From Saussurea involucrata (Eukaryota; Streptophyta; Magnoliopsida; Asterales; Asteraceae), in NCBI GenBank assembly GCA_033807775.1, contig CM066324.1, positions 131,493,501-131,557,500 on the forward strand: 64,000 nucleotides of DNA, written 5' to 3'. Shown here piece by piece: positions 10,378 through 21,891 of the stretch (the stretch's first letter is position 1; each line of letters opens with the position of its first letter). The translations under genes and the position numbers were made by a program. The notes under the pieces were generated by a model. That model was not told where the DNA came from and did no database searches. It worked only from the letters and a program-made list of their open reading frames with translations.

Positions 10378-10703
10378 TAGAGGGAGCTTCAAATGTAATT
10401 TTTTTTTCGTGTAAACCGTGTAAACTTTGTAGTTTCATAGGTTTTTTTGATGAATTTTTATTGTTTTGCGAAATTTGTAGTTTCATAGGTGAAAACGAAA
10501 AATTTCATAGGTGAAAACGAAAAATGTATGAAACAATTCATAAAAATGAAAAAAAAACTTATGAAACTACAAATTTCATAAAACAATTTCGTCAAGAAAT
10601 GAATTATATGAAACAATTTCATCAAAATAAACAATTTCACAAAAAAAAACCTACGAAACTACAAAGTTTACACGATTTATACGAAAAAAAAGTTTCTATA
10701 TTT
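10378..10703. mobile_element. Foldback MITE (family 2)
   Basis: The segments ccgtgtaaactttgtagttt (10417 onward) and aaactacaaagtttacacga (about 10653-10672) are inverted copies, and the whole stretch is a long imperfect palindrome of gtttcat/atgaaac words. It shares the TA run at 10365-10377 with the preceding MITE. All small open frames here are palindrome artefacts. Confidence 0.7.
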
Positions 10704-11615
10704 ATAAATTAAAACCACTGTACAATAAATTTGGATATGGCTGCTTTTAACAAGATGACGTTTTTAAATATTAAAATAGAATATATCTAATTTACACATG
10801 TGCATATATGTTTCAATTATTATAGAGTAAATTACACTTTTGGTCATTGTGGTTATCATTCACTATCAAATATGGTCCCTTTTTTAAAATAATTACAATG
10901 TTGGTCACTATGGTTGCCATGTTGTTTCAATTTTGGCCTCTCAGACCAACTATAGTTAAAAAGGCTAGTTAACTATTTTCGTCTTTTTCCCTTTTTTGTT
11001 TTATTAGATCAATAGCAATTATGATTTTAGTCCCTATAGTTTTGTCTTTTTCCATTTTCTATATTTTTCTATCATTTTATTTTTCATTATATACCCTTTA
11101 TTATACTAATCAATTAATGATAATTTTAACTAAAAATACATTAAAAATATATATCTTATTTTGTAAATTACACCTTAAACAAAGTTTTGTCTGTACCTTT
11201 AAAATGAGTCGACTATTGAATACTTTTAAATTGTTACGCTACTTATCTCATATATATTTGGCGTCTACACTAATCCAAAAAACCATTTTTTTTTATTTTA
11301 AGTGCGTTCAAATAATATGTCATTTTTTTAATTTATGTAAGATGTATGACTATTAATAAAGAATGTATCATTTCCTGATATTCATTCAATTAAATGTTTT
11401 TTTAAATGTGTTTCAAACAAAAAAAATTATGATAGAACTATTAATTTATTTTTTCATAATATCAACTTAAATTTATCGTAACGAAAAATAAATAATCACT
11501 TAACAACCACACAATTTCATTATTTTATACTAAAAAATGTTCATTTGCATTTCTTTGCTATTGAAAAACTCCTTGATTTCAAATATAGTTTAATTATTGA
11601 ACAATATTAAAATTT

Positions 11616-11832
11616 AATATAGTTGAACAAAACCACAAGGCTTGTGGCGTACTAGTTATGGCCTTGGGGGGATGTGGCTCAGAAATCCATCTACCCGGGT
11701 TCGAATCCAGGCGTTGGCAACTTGTGGCCACTGAGGAATTATCTCAGGGCTGCATGCTTAGCAATCAATCTGTGTCAAGGATTAGTCTAGGCAAAGCCTA
11801 GGATACCCTTCCAAAAAAATATAGTTGAACAA
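11616..11832 (+). mobile_element. tRNA-derived SINE with 15-bp target duplication
   Basis: The body is 11631-11817. It has a box A-like tggcgtactagttatgg, the box B-like gggttcgaatcc, and a short A-rich tail. It is flanked by the direct repeat aatatagttgaacaa at 11616-11630 and 11818-11832, the hallmark of target-primed reverse transcription. A truncated relative sharing the caaggatt/gtctaggcaaagcctagg end lies at 32717-32855. It inserted into MULE-1, so it is younger than that element. Confidence 0.9.
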
Positions 11833-12130
11833 TGGGCAAGTGTCTTTCCACGCCACATTAAACGACGACGTTGACGTGTACCGCCGAAACTTATCCGACG
11901 TCAATTTTTCGGCGAGCTTCAGCTGGCTCGAAAATCTTCGGCGAGCGTCAAAGAACAGTCTTCGGGTCGGGTCAAATTGGTACCTGAAAGAAACAGCCGT
12001 GGAAACGGGTTTGGGTCCGCCGACCGGCAACAGCCGGGTTCCGACAATGTATCGGCGGCGAGATCGAGGTCTCCGGCGAATCGTACGGATTGTGGAGGTA
12101 GGGGTGAGATTGGAAGAAGCTTTTCAAAAT
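11833..12130. pseudogene. Probable captured host-gene fragment in MULE-1
   Basis: This stretch is far richer in G+C than the surrounding TIRs and has open frames on both strands: a 109-codon plus-strand frame from 11825 and an 82-codon minus-strand frame from 12030. The context, between two TIRs, is typical of DNA captured by a Pack-MULE. I do not recognise the donor gene. The minus-strand reading has a ttgccggtcggcgg/gtttctttcag pattern that could be an exon border, but that is weak. Confidence 0.45.
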
Positions 12131-13555
12131 TTTAAATATTTATGTGTTTGTTAATTGGATATTTATTTTTCGTTACGATAAATTTAAATTTAAATTTTAA
12201 AAAAATAAATTAATAGTTCTATTATAACTTTTTTTTTGCTTGAAACACATTTAAAAGACATTTAATTTAATGAATATCAAAAAATGAAACTTTCTTTATT
12301 TATAGACATACATATTACATAAATAAGAAAAATGACATATTTATTGAACCCACTTAAAATAATAAAAAATGGATTTTTTGGATTGGTGTAGACGCCAAAT
12401 ATATATCAGATAAGTAGCGTAACAATTTTATAAAAAATAAGGTGTAATTTACAAAATAAGATATGTATTTTAATGTATTTTTAGTTAAATTTATCATTAA
12501 TTGATTAATATAATAAAGGTATATAATGAAAAATAAAATGTAGAAAACAAAGAAAATGGAAAAAGACAAAACTATAGGGACTAAAATCGTAATTACTATT
12601 GATCTAATAAAACAAAAAAGGGAAAAAAGACAAAAGAGTTAACTAGCCTTTTTAACTATAGTTGGTGAGAGGGACCAAAATTGAAACAAAATGGCAACCA
12701 TAGTGACCAACATTGTAATTAGTTTAAAAGAGGGACCACATTTAAAAGTGGATGATAACCACATCGACCAAAAATGTAATTTACTCATTATTATATGTTG
12801 ATTGGTAAAAAAATTATTAATGTTCCTGAATCACTATATTTTCTTCTAAATTTGATATATATAACTTTTTTTTATTACAAATACATGAAAAAAATAATAC
12901 TATGATAGTTAATTAAAAGGGAAATTAATTAAAATACCTAAGTTTGACCAAGTGTTACCAAAATGTCCTAAATCTCTCCCAGTTTGCCAAAATACATTTT
13001 TTTCCGCGATGGAGCCCATGATCGCGGGCTCAGGGACCATTTCTGACACTTTTTTAAACTTGCAGAGACCATTTTTGAAAAATTCAATCCCACGATCGCG
13101 GGCTCATCCTGCGATGGTTTATTTTTGTGACTTTTCAATTGCAATTGACCATTTTTGAAAAATTACAGGGACCATTTTTGAAAATTGAGCCTGTGTTACA
13201 CCCGGCGTAAACCATGGCACACCGTTCGACCAATTTGTGATTTTAAATTGAAATTTTACACTTTCACCCCCTATACTTATTTACTAAATTTACTTTATAC
13301 CTTTTACTTTTATAAATTTAATTTTACATTTAACACGTATAATCGTTTATTAACTAAATTACGTTAAAAAAATACGTTTTAATTTTAACAAATTACACCA
13401 TTGTAATCGTCTCTTCGATACGTTCGAAATGAGCCCAATCTTGAATTTTTTTGGATTTATATATTTTAATATATATCATATACACTACATAAAAAATATT
13501 TTATATTTAAAATTAATACTCTTATAGTTAATTATTTAATTTATGGTACTCTTAG

Positions 13556-13880
13556 GTAGCGTTTGGTACGCATACTAGATGGGACGGGATGGAACTGGAC
13601 GGGACTGAACTGGATGGGACAGGACGGGACTGAACTGAAGGAGATAATTTTAATCTAAGTTACGTTGGAAATACATCGATCCTTTTGTGCATACTCTGTA
13701 ACTGCAAATACTTCAGCTCCAAACACACATGAATCATCATTCGCCAAATACTCATTTTCACAATTCTAAAATGAGTCCAGTGATATCAACTTGTCAAAAC
13801 CCCATTTAATATTTTTCTCGTGAAACCTTCTCCTATTGGCATTCACGATATCTATAAACACATTCAAATAATAATAATTT
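13556..13880. repeat. Internal module with GGGAC repeats, shared with element B
   Basis: Begins ggtagcgtttggtacgcata and contains a short run of gggacgggatgg/ggactgaactgg units. A near-identical module lies at 39697-39905 in element B but lacks about 100 bp present here (13765-13855), so one copy was gained or lost by deletion after the two elements separated. Confidence 0.7.
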
Positions 13881-14943
13881 AAAACGATTTAATGAATTAG
13901 TTAATATATGATTATTATGTTAATGCGATAAGAGTGTAAAACAAAATTGAAAAAAAAAATAAGAGATGTACCATAAATTAAATAATTAACTATAAGGGTA
14001 TGAATTTTAAATATATAAAATATTTTTTATGTACTGTATATGATATATATTAAAATATATAAATTCAAAAAAATTCAAGATTGGGCTCATTTCGAACGTA
14101 TCGAAGAGACGATTATAATGGTGTAACTTGTTAAAATTAAAACGTATTTTTGTAACGTATTTTTGTTGATAAACGATTATATGTGTTAAATGTAAAATTT
14201 AAATTATGAAAGTAAAATGTTTAAAGTAAAATAAGTAAATAAGTACAGGGGTTGAAAGTGTAAATTTTAATTCGAAATTGTGATTTTGATTTGATATTTA
14301 CACTTTCACCCCCTATACTTATTTACTAAATTTACTTTATACCTTTTACTTTTATAAATTTAATTTTACATTTAACACGTATAATCGTTTATTAATTAAA
14401 ACACGTTAAAAAAATACGTTTTAATTTTAACAAGTTACACCATTATAATCGTCTTTTCGATACGTTCGAAATGAGCTCAATCTTGAATTTTTTTGATTTA
14501 TATATTTTAATATATATCATATATAGTACATCAAATATTTTTAATATTTATAATTTATACCTTTATAGTTAATTATTTAATTTATGATACTCTTATAGTT
14601 AATGCGATAGGAGTGTAAAACAAAATTGAGAATACGTTAAAAAAATGAATTTTCGCAGGTAAAAAATATTTTTATGTAGTGTATATGATATATATTAAAA
14701 TATATAAATCCAAAAAATTCAAGATTGGGCTCATTTCGAACGTATCGAAGAGACGATTATAATGGTGTAACTTGTTAAAATTAAAACGTATTTTTAACGT
14801 GTTTTAGTTAATAAACGATTATACGTGTTAAATGTAAAATTAAATTTATAAAAGTAAAAGGTATAAAGTAAATTTAGTAAATAAGTATAGGGGGTGAAAG
14901 TGTAAAATTTCAATTTAAAATCACACATTGGTCGAACACGGGG

Positions 14944-15676
14944 TGTGCCATTAGGGATGTAAACGAACCGAACATACACGAACGGAGGCTTGTTCATGTT
15001 CGTTCGTTTAACTTAACCGAACAAACGAACGAACACGAACGGTAAACGAACGAGATTTTTTGTGTTCATGTTCGTTCGTTAACAATTTTTGTTTGTTCGT
15101 GTTCGTTTATGTTCGTTCTTTAAGAGATAAACGAACGTAAACGAACAAACATAAACGAACGAACTTAAATGAACGTAAACGACCGAACTTAAATGAACAT
15201 AAATGAACGACTTTAAAAGAACATAAACGAACGAACTTAAATGAACATAAACGAACGAACCCAAATGAATAAAAAACAACCACCATACTCATCATTTCGT
15301 TCGTAAAAAATACCTTAACAAAATGAAAAACCGGGTTAACTTTTGAGGTATGAAAAATAAATTCTAAAAGATCAATTTACTTGATGATTTTACACGTTAA
15401 TTTCATATTATATAAACATGTTTATATATAAACAAGCATAAACGAACATAAATGAACATAAACGAACGAACATTAACGAACATAAATGAACGAACGTTCA
15501 CGAACATAAATGAACAAACGAGACCATTGTTCATGTTCGTTCATTTAACTAAACGAACAAAAAAACGTGTTCATGTTCGTTCATTTATTAAATAAACGAA
15601 CATAACCGAACTTCCCGGCGAACAGTTCACGAACGGTTCGCTGAACGTTCGGTTCGTTTACAGCCCTATGTGCCAT
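14944..15676. mobile_element. hAT-type MITE nested in element A
   Basis: The body 14952-15668 has terminal inverted repeats TAGGGATGTAAACGAACCGA and, at the other end, the complement of TAGGGCTGTAAACGAACCGA. It is flanked by the perfect 8-bp repeat TGTGCCAT at 14944-14951 and 15669-15676, the size typical of hAT elements. The interior is a mass of aaacgaac/taaatgaac words, which creates the repetitive minus-strand frames at 15079-15295. Confidence 0.92.
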
Positions 15677-15858
15677 GGTGTACGTCGGGTGTAACACGGG
15701 CTAAATTTTCAAAAATGGTCCCTGGAATTTTTCAAAAATGGTCCCTTGCAATTGAAAAGTCACAAAAATAAACCATCGCGGGATGAGCCCGCGATCGCGG
15801 GATTGAATTTTTCAAAAATGGTCCCTGCAAGTTTAAAAAAGTGTCAGAAATGGTCCCT

Positions 15859-15878
15859 GAGCCCGCGATCGCGGGCTC
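15859..15878. repeat. Perfect 20-bp CpG palindrome
   Basis: GAGCCCGCGATCGCGGGCTC is fully self-complementary. The identical palindrome is at 40521-40540 in element B, and a damaged copy is at 13014-13032 in the left arm of element A. It is conspicuous in otherwise AT-rich DNA. Confidence 0.9.
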
Positions 15879-16104
15879 CATCGCTGAAAAAAGGGTATTT
15901 TGGCAAACTGAGAGAAATTTAGGGCATTTTGGTAACACTTTGTTTGACTTAAGGTATTTTAATTAATTTCCCTTGAAACGTTTAAATAAAGATGTGGTTC
16001 AATAATGAGTCAATTTACTTTTCATTCAAATATTTTTAAAACATTTTATTAATAAAACAGTGTAAAACATATTGTTGATATTTTTTTTATAATTAATGCT
16101 TACT

Positions 16105-17552
16105 TAACTATAAGAGTAAATTACGGATTTGGTCCCTGTGGTTTGGTGGGTTTATGGATTTCGTCCCTAGGCTTCATTAATTACCGAAATGGTTCCAATG
16201 GTTTGCACTTTCCATTTTTTCTTGGTCCCAAAACTTCCATACCCCTGACACCCGTCTAACTACTCCGTTAAGCTTGAGGGTATTTTTGTCTTTTCATTAT
16301 TTAACCATTTTCCTTTTCTTTTTTATTTTATTCCTTGAATCTTCATCTTCTTTATGAAGAACATGAACCCTAAATCTGAAGAACATGAAGAACATCATAT
16401 TTTTTAATTGGTTTTTTGCTTGAATCTTCATCTTCTCCAACAATACATGAACCCTAAATCAAGAACACCAAGAACATAATAAGAGTAAATTAAAAGGAAC
16501 ATATTCTTGGATTCACAGTGAATGGTAAAAGCTAATTGACATACCCTAGCTAACCTTGTTCTCATCATCATCGTCAGCCACCATCCATTTTCTTCATGTT
16601 CTTCAGATTTAGACCATTCTCCATAGATCCTCATTCTTTGCTACCTCATAGAAACGTCTACAAAGAGATCCCATAGATGCAATATCTCTTGGTGTCAAAC
16701 GTGAAAGAATCTTTAGAGAAAGCACTTCATTGCTCAATTGTAGTATCCCACCATGGCGGTTCCCTGCTTCTGGAGTTAAACGGTAAGACAGAAGAAGACT
16801 GGAACGAAACAGATGGGATGATTTCTTGGTGGTAAATCCTGGGAGTGGACCCAGATCAAGATTAACTTATGTATCACCGATTGTTGCTTTCTCTCCTCTT
16901 TTGCATCTATATATCCATCTACCTTCCATCCTCCCCAAATCTTCATCTTCTTCTTAAACCCTAATTTTTCTTTATCCAAAACCATTCCATCCAATTAACT
17001 ACCAAAATCATCCTCTACCAACATGGAAATGTCGTTGATTGGAAGTTTGTCGGCCAAGTTTACGATCAACAGAAAAGATTTGTTTCAAGTGCGCAATAAC
17101 AATAACACGAATCTGATGATGATCTGTTCGTCTGACACCAAGTCACAGATCGGTTTTGGTTAAATAATCAGATGCTCTAATTTTCCTCTTAGGATTACTG
17201 TGAGGATTTAGATTTTTTTTTCTTTTAGGTTATGATTGAGATTCAAACTCTTGATTTAGATTTATGATTTGGTTTTCATTTAGTTGTTCTTGATTTAGGG
17301 TTCTTAGTGTTCTTGATGAAGATGAACATGTTGAAGAAGATTAAAAAAATGGTTAAATAGTGAAAATACAAAAATACCCTTGGAGTTAACATAGTAGTTG
17401 AACGAACGTCAGGGGTATGGAAGTTTAGGGACCAAAAAAAACCGAAAGTGCAAACCACTGGGACCATTTCCGTAATTAATGAAGTACAGAGACGAAATCC
17501 ATAAAAACCACCAAACCACAGGGACCAAATCCGTAATTTAGTCTAATTATAA
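16105..17552. mobile_element. Mutator-like element MULE-2 (non-autonomous)
   Basis: The body 16114-17543 has TIRs starting GA(G/C)TAAATTACGGATTTGG, inverted at the other end, with about 220 bp of inverted homology. The 9-bp flanks are TAACTATAA (16105-16113) and TAATTATAA (17544-17552), one mismatch apart. No transposase is present. The interior has host-like sequence, including a short open frame at 17023, so it is another Pack-MULE candidate. Confidence 0.88.
17023..17163 (+). pseudogene. Captured first-exon-like frame in MULE-2
   Basis: A 46-codon frame starts MEMSLIGSLSAKFTINRKDL and is rich in Ser, Asn and basic residues with few acids at the start, the composition of an organelle-targeting peptide. 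It is preceded by a pyrimidine-rich leader with tcttcttcttaaaccctaat, typical of plant 5' UTRs. A cgg|ttttgg step near 17152 might be a lost splice donor. I do not recognise the donor gene. Confidence 0.4.
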
Positions 17553-18096
17553 TTAAACAAACCTTTGTTTAGTTAACAAAAGCACAACAATTTTTACAAC
17601 AATCTAATATGAAAATAGTTATACTATAACTTAATTGGCAACGTTTTGATCAAATGATTTGGCTTAAGTGCGATAGGCGTTTATCTAATGCTTCGCCTTA
17701 ATTCGAGGAATTAAGTCACGGCATGACTTTATTTTAATTGATATTGGTGTTATGGTTGGTGTGAAGAACACACTGTATAGTGAATTTTTAAAAGATATCG
17801 TGATGGTTTTGCTGTATAATTTTGTGGTGAGGTAGTTATGTAATTAAGTTAATCGGATTGTATGTTAAGGTAGACGTGCAAGCCATTGATTTGATAACGT
17901 GTTTTTGCTATTATGTTAAGTGATGACATTGGGTTGTTATTGAAAGGTGTGATATGATATGAGTTTCGGTCGAGATGTTCTTGACGGGTATTCATGGTTG
18001 AAAACTAATTAAAACCGATTAAGGTGTCATGAACTATAGGCAATTATATGCTTATATTGTAATATTGAGATGAGACACTGAAGGGTTTCTATGGTA
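17553..18096. other. Unassigned 540-bp spacer
   Basis: No open frame above 60 codons and no repeat border was seen between MULE-2 and the Copia element. Confidence 0.5.
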
Positions 18097-18101
18097 TTTA
18101 G

Positions 18102-18911
18102 TGTTGGGTATTTACCTTACAACGTTGTCCCACATAGGAAAGGACTTGAAACTTTTATGGGTTTATATGGCCATACCCATAAGAGTTATCAAAATGGAGA
18201 AAGATCCAAGTAAAGGAATTTTCTTGGGTTTGAGGGAGAGAATAGCATATATAATGGTCAAAAGATTGGGCCTTGGGGCTCTAGTGATCATTAAAACAAT
18301 TTTTTGGTAACGGAGCGGGTCACCGCGCGACCCAGGACGCGCAACCATGCGCGCCGAGCACTGTTTTCGTAAACGAACAGTGTTGTGCGTGACTCTCTGC
18401 GCGGGTCCAAACGCGCCACCATACGCGCAGAGGACTGTTGTCGTAATCAAACAGAGGCCTGTGCGCCTCTCCGCGCGAGTCAAGGTGTGCCGCCATCCGC
18501 GCAGCCCTTTGTGTTGGTTACAACAGTTTGTTTCGGTCACTAAGGAGAAATCTATAAATGGGGGAAGTTTCCCTCCATTTTTAGAGACGAAAATTGGCAG
18601 ATTCTCTCTCAAAATACTTCTCCAAATTCTTGCTTTAACAAGAAACATTCTATCGATTCGATGGGATTGAATTGACGTGTATCAATTCAATCGGATAGTT
18701 GTATCCTCTAGGCGACGTCCGGAACCAAGCACGATTGGGGACGAAATTTCGTCTTAGGACACTGATTCAATCAGGCCTCTATCCAATTCTTCAAATTCAA
18801 TCCGTGAAGAACATCGGAAAGGTACACGATTCTATATCTATACTTGTTCGATTATAAGTTTTACTTGTGTTGTTTGTATTTTTCTTTATTATCGTGAGAT
18901 TGGTTATAACA
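18102..18911 (+). mobile_element. 5' LTR of the deleted Copia element
   Basis: 810 bp, starting TGTTGGG and ending TTATAACA. Its bases 18224-18911 align with 20766-21463 with about two dozen differences, mostly C/T or G/A at CpG sites. The mirror 107-codon frames at 18347 and 20899 are just the two LTR copies and not genes. After the LTR the sequence atctaagacgaaat does not match the initiator tRNA-Met PBS. Confidence 0.9.
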
Positions 18912-18950
18912 ATCTAAGACGAAATTTTGTTTCTAGATACTAGAAACTAA

Positions 18951-20734
18951 ATGGGCCAATCGACGATAATGAAATCCCACGTTGAGAAACCCGAAAAGTT
19001 CAAGGGTTCAGATTTTCGATGGTGGCAACAGAAAATGCTTTTCTATCTCACGACGCTTCGTGTTTCGAACGTGCTCACCGAGGAAGCACCAATGGAACCG
19101 GTTGCGGGAGAGGGCTCAATGGTTCCAATACAAATTCAAACGGCGGCCTTTGAAAGATCGGTCGAAATTTGGAAAAGCAATGAATATAGTTGTCGAAACT
19201 ATATACTCAATGCTTTGGACGATTCCCTGTATGATATTATTCTACTTTCAAAACCGCAAAAGATATATGGGAATCGTTGGAAAACAAATACAAGACCAAA
19301 GTGGCCTGTTCGAAAAGATTTGTGGTTGGAAAGTTCTTAAACTTCAAGATGAGCGATGCAAAATCTGTTGTAAAGCAAGTGGAGGACTTACAAGTTCTCG
19401 TTCATGAACTCGAAACGGAAGGTATGGGCATGAATGCTAACTTTTTTGTTAGTTCGATTATTGAAAAGTTGCCTCCTTCGTGGAAAGATTTCAAATTATA
19501 TTTGAAACATCTAACCGAGGACATGTCTTTTGATCAATTGGTTCTCAAACTTCGAGTTGAGGAGGACAATAGGAAGAACGAGAAGACGGAAGCAAGCTCT
19601 TCGGAGCCAAATGCAAATTTCGTTGGAGGAAACCCCTCGAAGTCAAAGTTTCAGAAATTCAAGGGAAAAGGTATTGCACTTAAACCTTCACCCTCAAACA
19701 TGAAATATCCTCTCCAACCAAACAAAAAGCCCTTCAAAAAGCAACTGGTCAATTGTTGGGTGTGTGGTCGACCCGGTCATAAAGCAAAAGGTTGCCGGTT
19801 TAAGAGGGATCACCACGGGAGCGGAGGAGTCGGGGGCTCGAATCAAGCCAATATGGCCGATTCTGAAACAAGGTTCGTGGGTGTTGTTGAAACTCACTTC
19901 GTCTTAAACGAAGTTGATTGGTGGCTTGACACCGGTGCCACTAGGCACATATGCAACTCCAAGGATTTGTTCTCTTCCTATGTCAAAGTCAACGATGGTG
20001 AACCAATGTTTATGGGGAATTCAACAACCGCAAAAGTGCAAGGGAAAGGAAAAGTGGTATTGAAGCTTACTTCGGGGAAAGAGTTTGAACTCACCAATGT
20101 GCTACATGTGCCGGATATGAGCAAAAATCTGATTTCGGGTCCTATGTTAAGCAACAAAGGATTCAAGATTGTGTTGGAATCGGATAAATTTGTAGTCACA
20201 AAGGGTGGGATGCATGTGGGAAAGGGCTACCTATGTGAGGGGCTCTTTAAGTTGTCAATTGTAAATACCATGAACAATGATGTAAATATTGTTAATAATG
20301 ATAATGCAAGCCCTAGTGCTGCTTCTACTTACATGGTTGATTCCTCAAATTTATGGCATGCTCGGTTAGGTCATGTCAACTTTCGGTCCTTACAAAGGAT
20401 GATGAATCTTGGCATGGTACCTAAGTGTTCAATGAACAAAATGACTAAGTGTGAGACTTGTGTAGAGTCTAAATACTCTAGTCATCCCCACAAATCTGTC
20501 GAAAAATCTAACCAAGTTCTTGGTCTAATTCATACCGATTTGTGTGACTTTAAGTCAACTCTAACCCGAGGGGGAAAGAACTACTATATATCATTCATAG
20601 ATGATTGCAGTAAATTCTGTTATATATATTTGATCAATACCAAGGATGAGGCTTTAAATATGTTTAAAATCTATAAAGCCGAAGTTGAAAATCAACTTGA
20701 AAAGAGGATCAAAATTCTAAGGTCAGATAGATGA
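18951..20734 (+). pseudogene. Copia gag-protease-partial integrase, frameshifted
   Basis: The frame starts at 18951 (MGQSTIMKSH...), 39 bp after the LTR. A one-base shift near 19255 moves the reading to the frame that continues to 20734. In order it encodes a UBN2-type gag, a CCHC zinc knuckle CWVCGRPGHKAKGC (about 19760), the aspartic protease site DTGAT (about 19930), a gag-pre-integrase HARLGHVNF (about 20360) and the start of the integrase core with HTDLC (about 20530). The frame stops at an RSDR-TGA codon, where the family normally has Gly. Reverse transcriptase and RNase H are deleted. Confidence 0.9.
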
Positions 20735-20765
20735 GGGGAATATGAATCTCATGACTTTGCTGAGA

Positions 20766-21463
20766 TTGGGTTTGAGGGAGAGAATAGCATATATTTAATG
20801 GTCAAAAGATTAGGCCTTGGGGCTCTTGGGCTCTAGTGATCATTAAAACAATTTTTTGGTAACGAAGCGGGTCACCGCGCGACCCAGGACGCCCAACCAT
20901 GCGCGCCGAGCACTGTTTTCGTAAACGAACAGTGCTGTGCGCGACTCTCTACGCGGGTCCAAACACGCCACCATACGCGCAGATGACTGTTGTCGTAATC
21001 AAACATAGGCCTGCGCGCCTCTCCGCGCGAGTCAAGGCGCGCTGCCATCCGCACAGCCCTCTGTGTTGGTTACAGCAGCTTGTTTCGGTTACTAAGGAGA
21101 AATCTATAAATGGGGGAAGTTTCCCTCCATTTTTGGAGACGAAAATTGGCAGATTCTCTCTCAAAATACTTCTCCAAATTCTTGCTTTAACAAGAAACAT
21201 TCTATCGATTCGATGGGATTGAATTGACGTGTATCAATTCAATCGGATAGTTGTATCCTCTAGGCGACGTCCGGAACCAAGCACGATTGGGGACGAAATT
21301 TCGTCTTAGGATACTGATTCAATCAGGCCTCTATCCAATTCTTCAAATTCAATCCGTGAAGAACATCGGAAAGGTACACGATTCTATATCTATACTTGTT
21401 CGATTATAGGTTTTACTTGTGTTGTTTGTATTTTTCTTCATTATCGTGAGATTGGTTATAACA
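20766..21463 (+). mobile_element. 5'-truncated 3' LTR of the deleted Copia element
   Basis: Matches 18224-18911 of the 5' LTR; the first 122 bp of the LTR are missing. The junction (gctgagattgggtttgaggg) shares ttggg with the LTR break, which could reflect short-homology repair. Confidence 0.9.
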
Positions 21464-21676
21464 TTTAGTGACTTGTTAATTGAAAAATTCATGTTCTAGA
21501 TTGGTTGCATTGTAATTAATGATGAGTTTATTTTGTTTGAATTACATGGTCATTTTCAGCAAACCACAAATTACACTGAAAACAAAGTTTACACTTTTTT
21601 AGAGTTCGTCAGACCCAAATGTGAATTCAAAATCTAAATAAGAAATACAATCAAATAGTTTAATCATTGATGTTGG

Positions 21677-21891
21677 AATCAATACAAAAAAGGAAGAATT
21701 TCCGACGGCGTATTCCGTCGGTATGGCTAAAATCCGTCAAAATTTGTTATTTAGGGTCGCAAATTAATTGGTAGGGTATTTTTACCGACGGGAAGGTTTT
21801 TTGTCGCTAAATTCCAAAATCCGTCGGTATTTCATCTTTATTCACCGACCGTTTGTGTCCGTCGGTAAAAATATTGAACTTTCTAGTGAAT
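21677..21891. mobile_element. CACTA-type MITE with 3-bp duplication
   Basis: The body 21680-21888 starts caatacaaaaaagg (a worn CACTACAAAAAAGG) and ends ttctagtg. Both sides are flanked by AAT. The interior carries ccgacgg/ccgtcgg words near both ends, the subterminal repeats usual for this superfamily. Confidence 0.8.

Larger units (their letters stand above)
10816..12795. mobile_element. Mutator-like element MULE-1 (non-autonomous) with 9-bp duplication
   Basis: The element is 10825-12786, flanked by the perfect 9-bp repeat ATTATTATA at 10816-10824 and 12787-12795. The ends are inverted repeats starting GAGTAAATTACA(C/T)TTTTGGTC, continuing as inverted homology for several hundred bases (10825-11600 and 12150-12786). 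Long TIRs plus a 9-bp duplication are diagnostic of Mutator-like elements. No transposase is present. The centre carries a SINE (11631-11817) and GC-rich coding-like DNA (11833-12130), the arrangement of a Pack-MULE. Confidence 0.9.
12919..15972. mobile_element. Long inverted-repeat element A
   Basis: Both ends start GGGAAATTAATTAAAATACC and continue as inverted copies for about 300 bp (12919-13220 and 15690-15972). These give the mirror-image 68-codon frames at 12952-13158 (+) and 15732-15938 (-), which are not genes. Inner segments repeat again as inverted copies of a ttacactttcaccccctata-type module (13255, 14299, 14895). A second copy of the element is at 38560. No target duplication was visible at the ends, so the superfamily is open (MULE-like or foldback). 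Confidence 0.75.
18097..21468 (+). mobile_element. Internally deleted Ty1/Copia element with intact target duplication
   Basis: The element is 18102-21463, flanked by TTTAG at 18097-18101 and 21464-21468. It has a complete 5' LTR, gag, protease and the start of integrase. It then jumps straight into the 3' LTR at LTR position 123, so the rest of integrase, reverse transcriptase, RNase H, the polypurine tract and the start of the 3' LTR are gone. It cannot move by itself. Confidence 0.92.

Noticed and set aside
11640..11712. Possible tRNA gene (box A and box B like motifs)
   Set aside because: The unit has an A-rich tail and a 15-bp target duplication and cannot form a full cloverleaf; it is a SINE.
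12952..15938. Mirror 68-residue frames MLPKCPK... suggesting a repeated gene
   Set aside because: They are the two arms of element A and include the CpG palindrome; no start context, domain or conservation supports coding.
18347..21222. Repeated 107-residue GC-rich frame MRAEHCFRKR...
   Set aside because: It is the same LTR segment in both LTR copies of the deleted Copia element.
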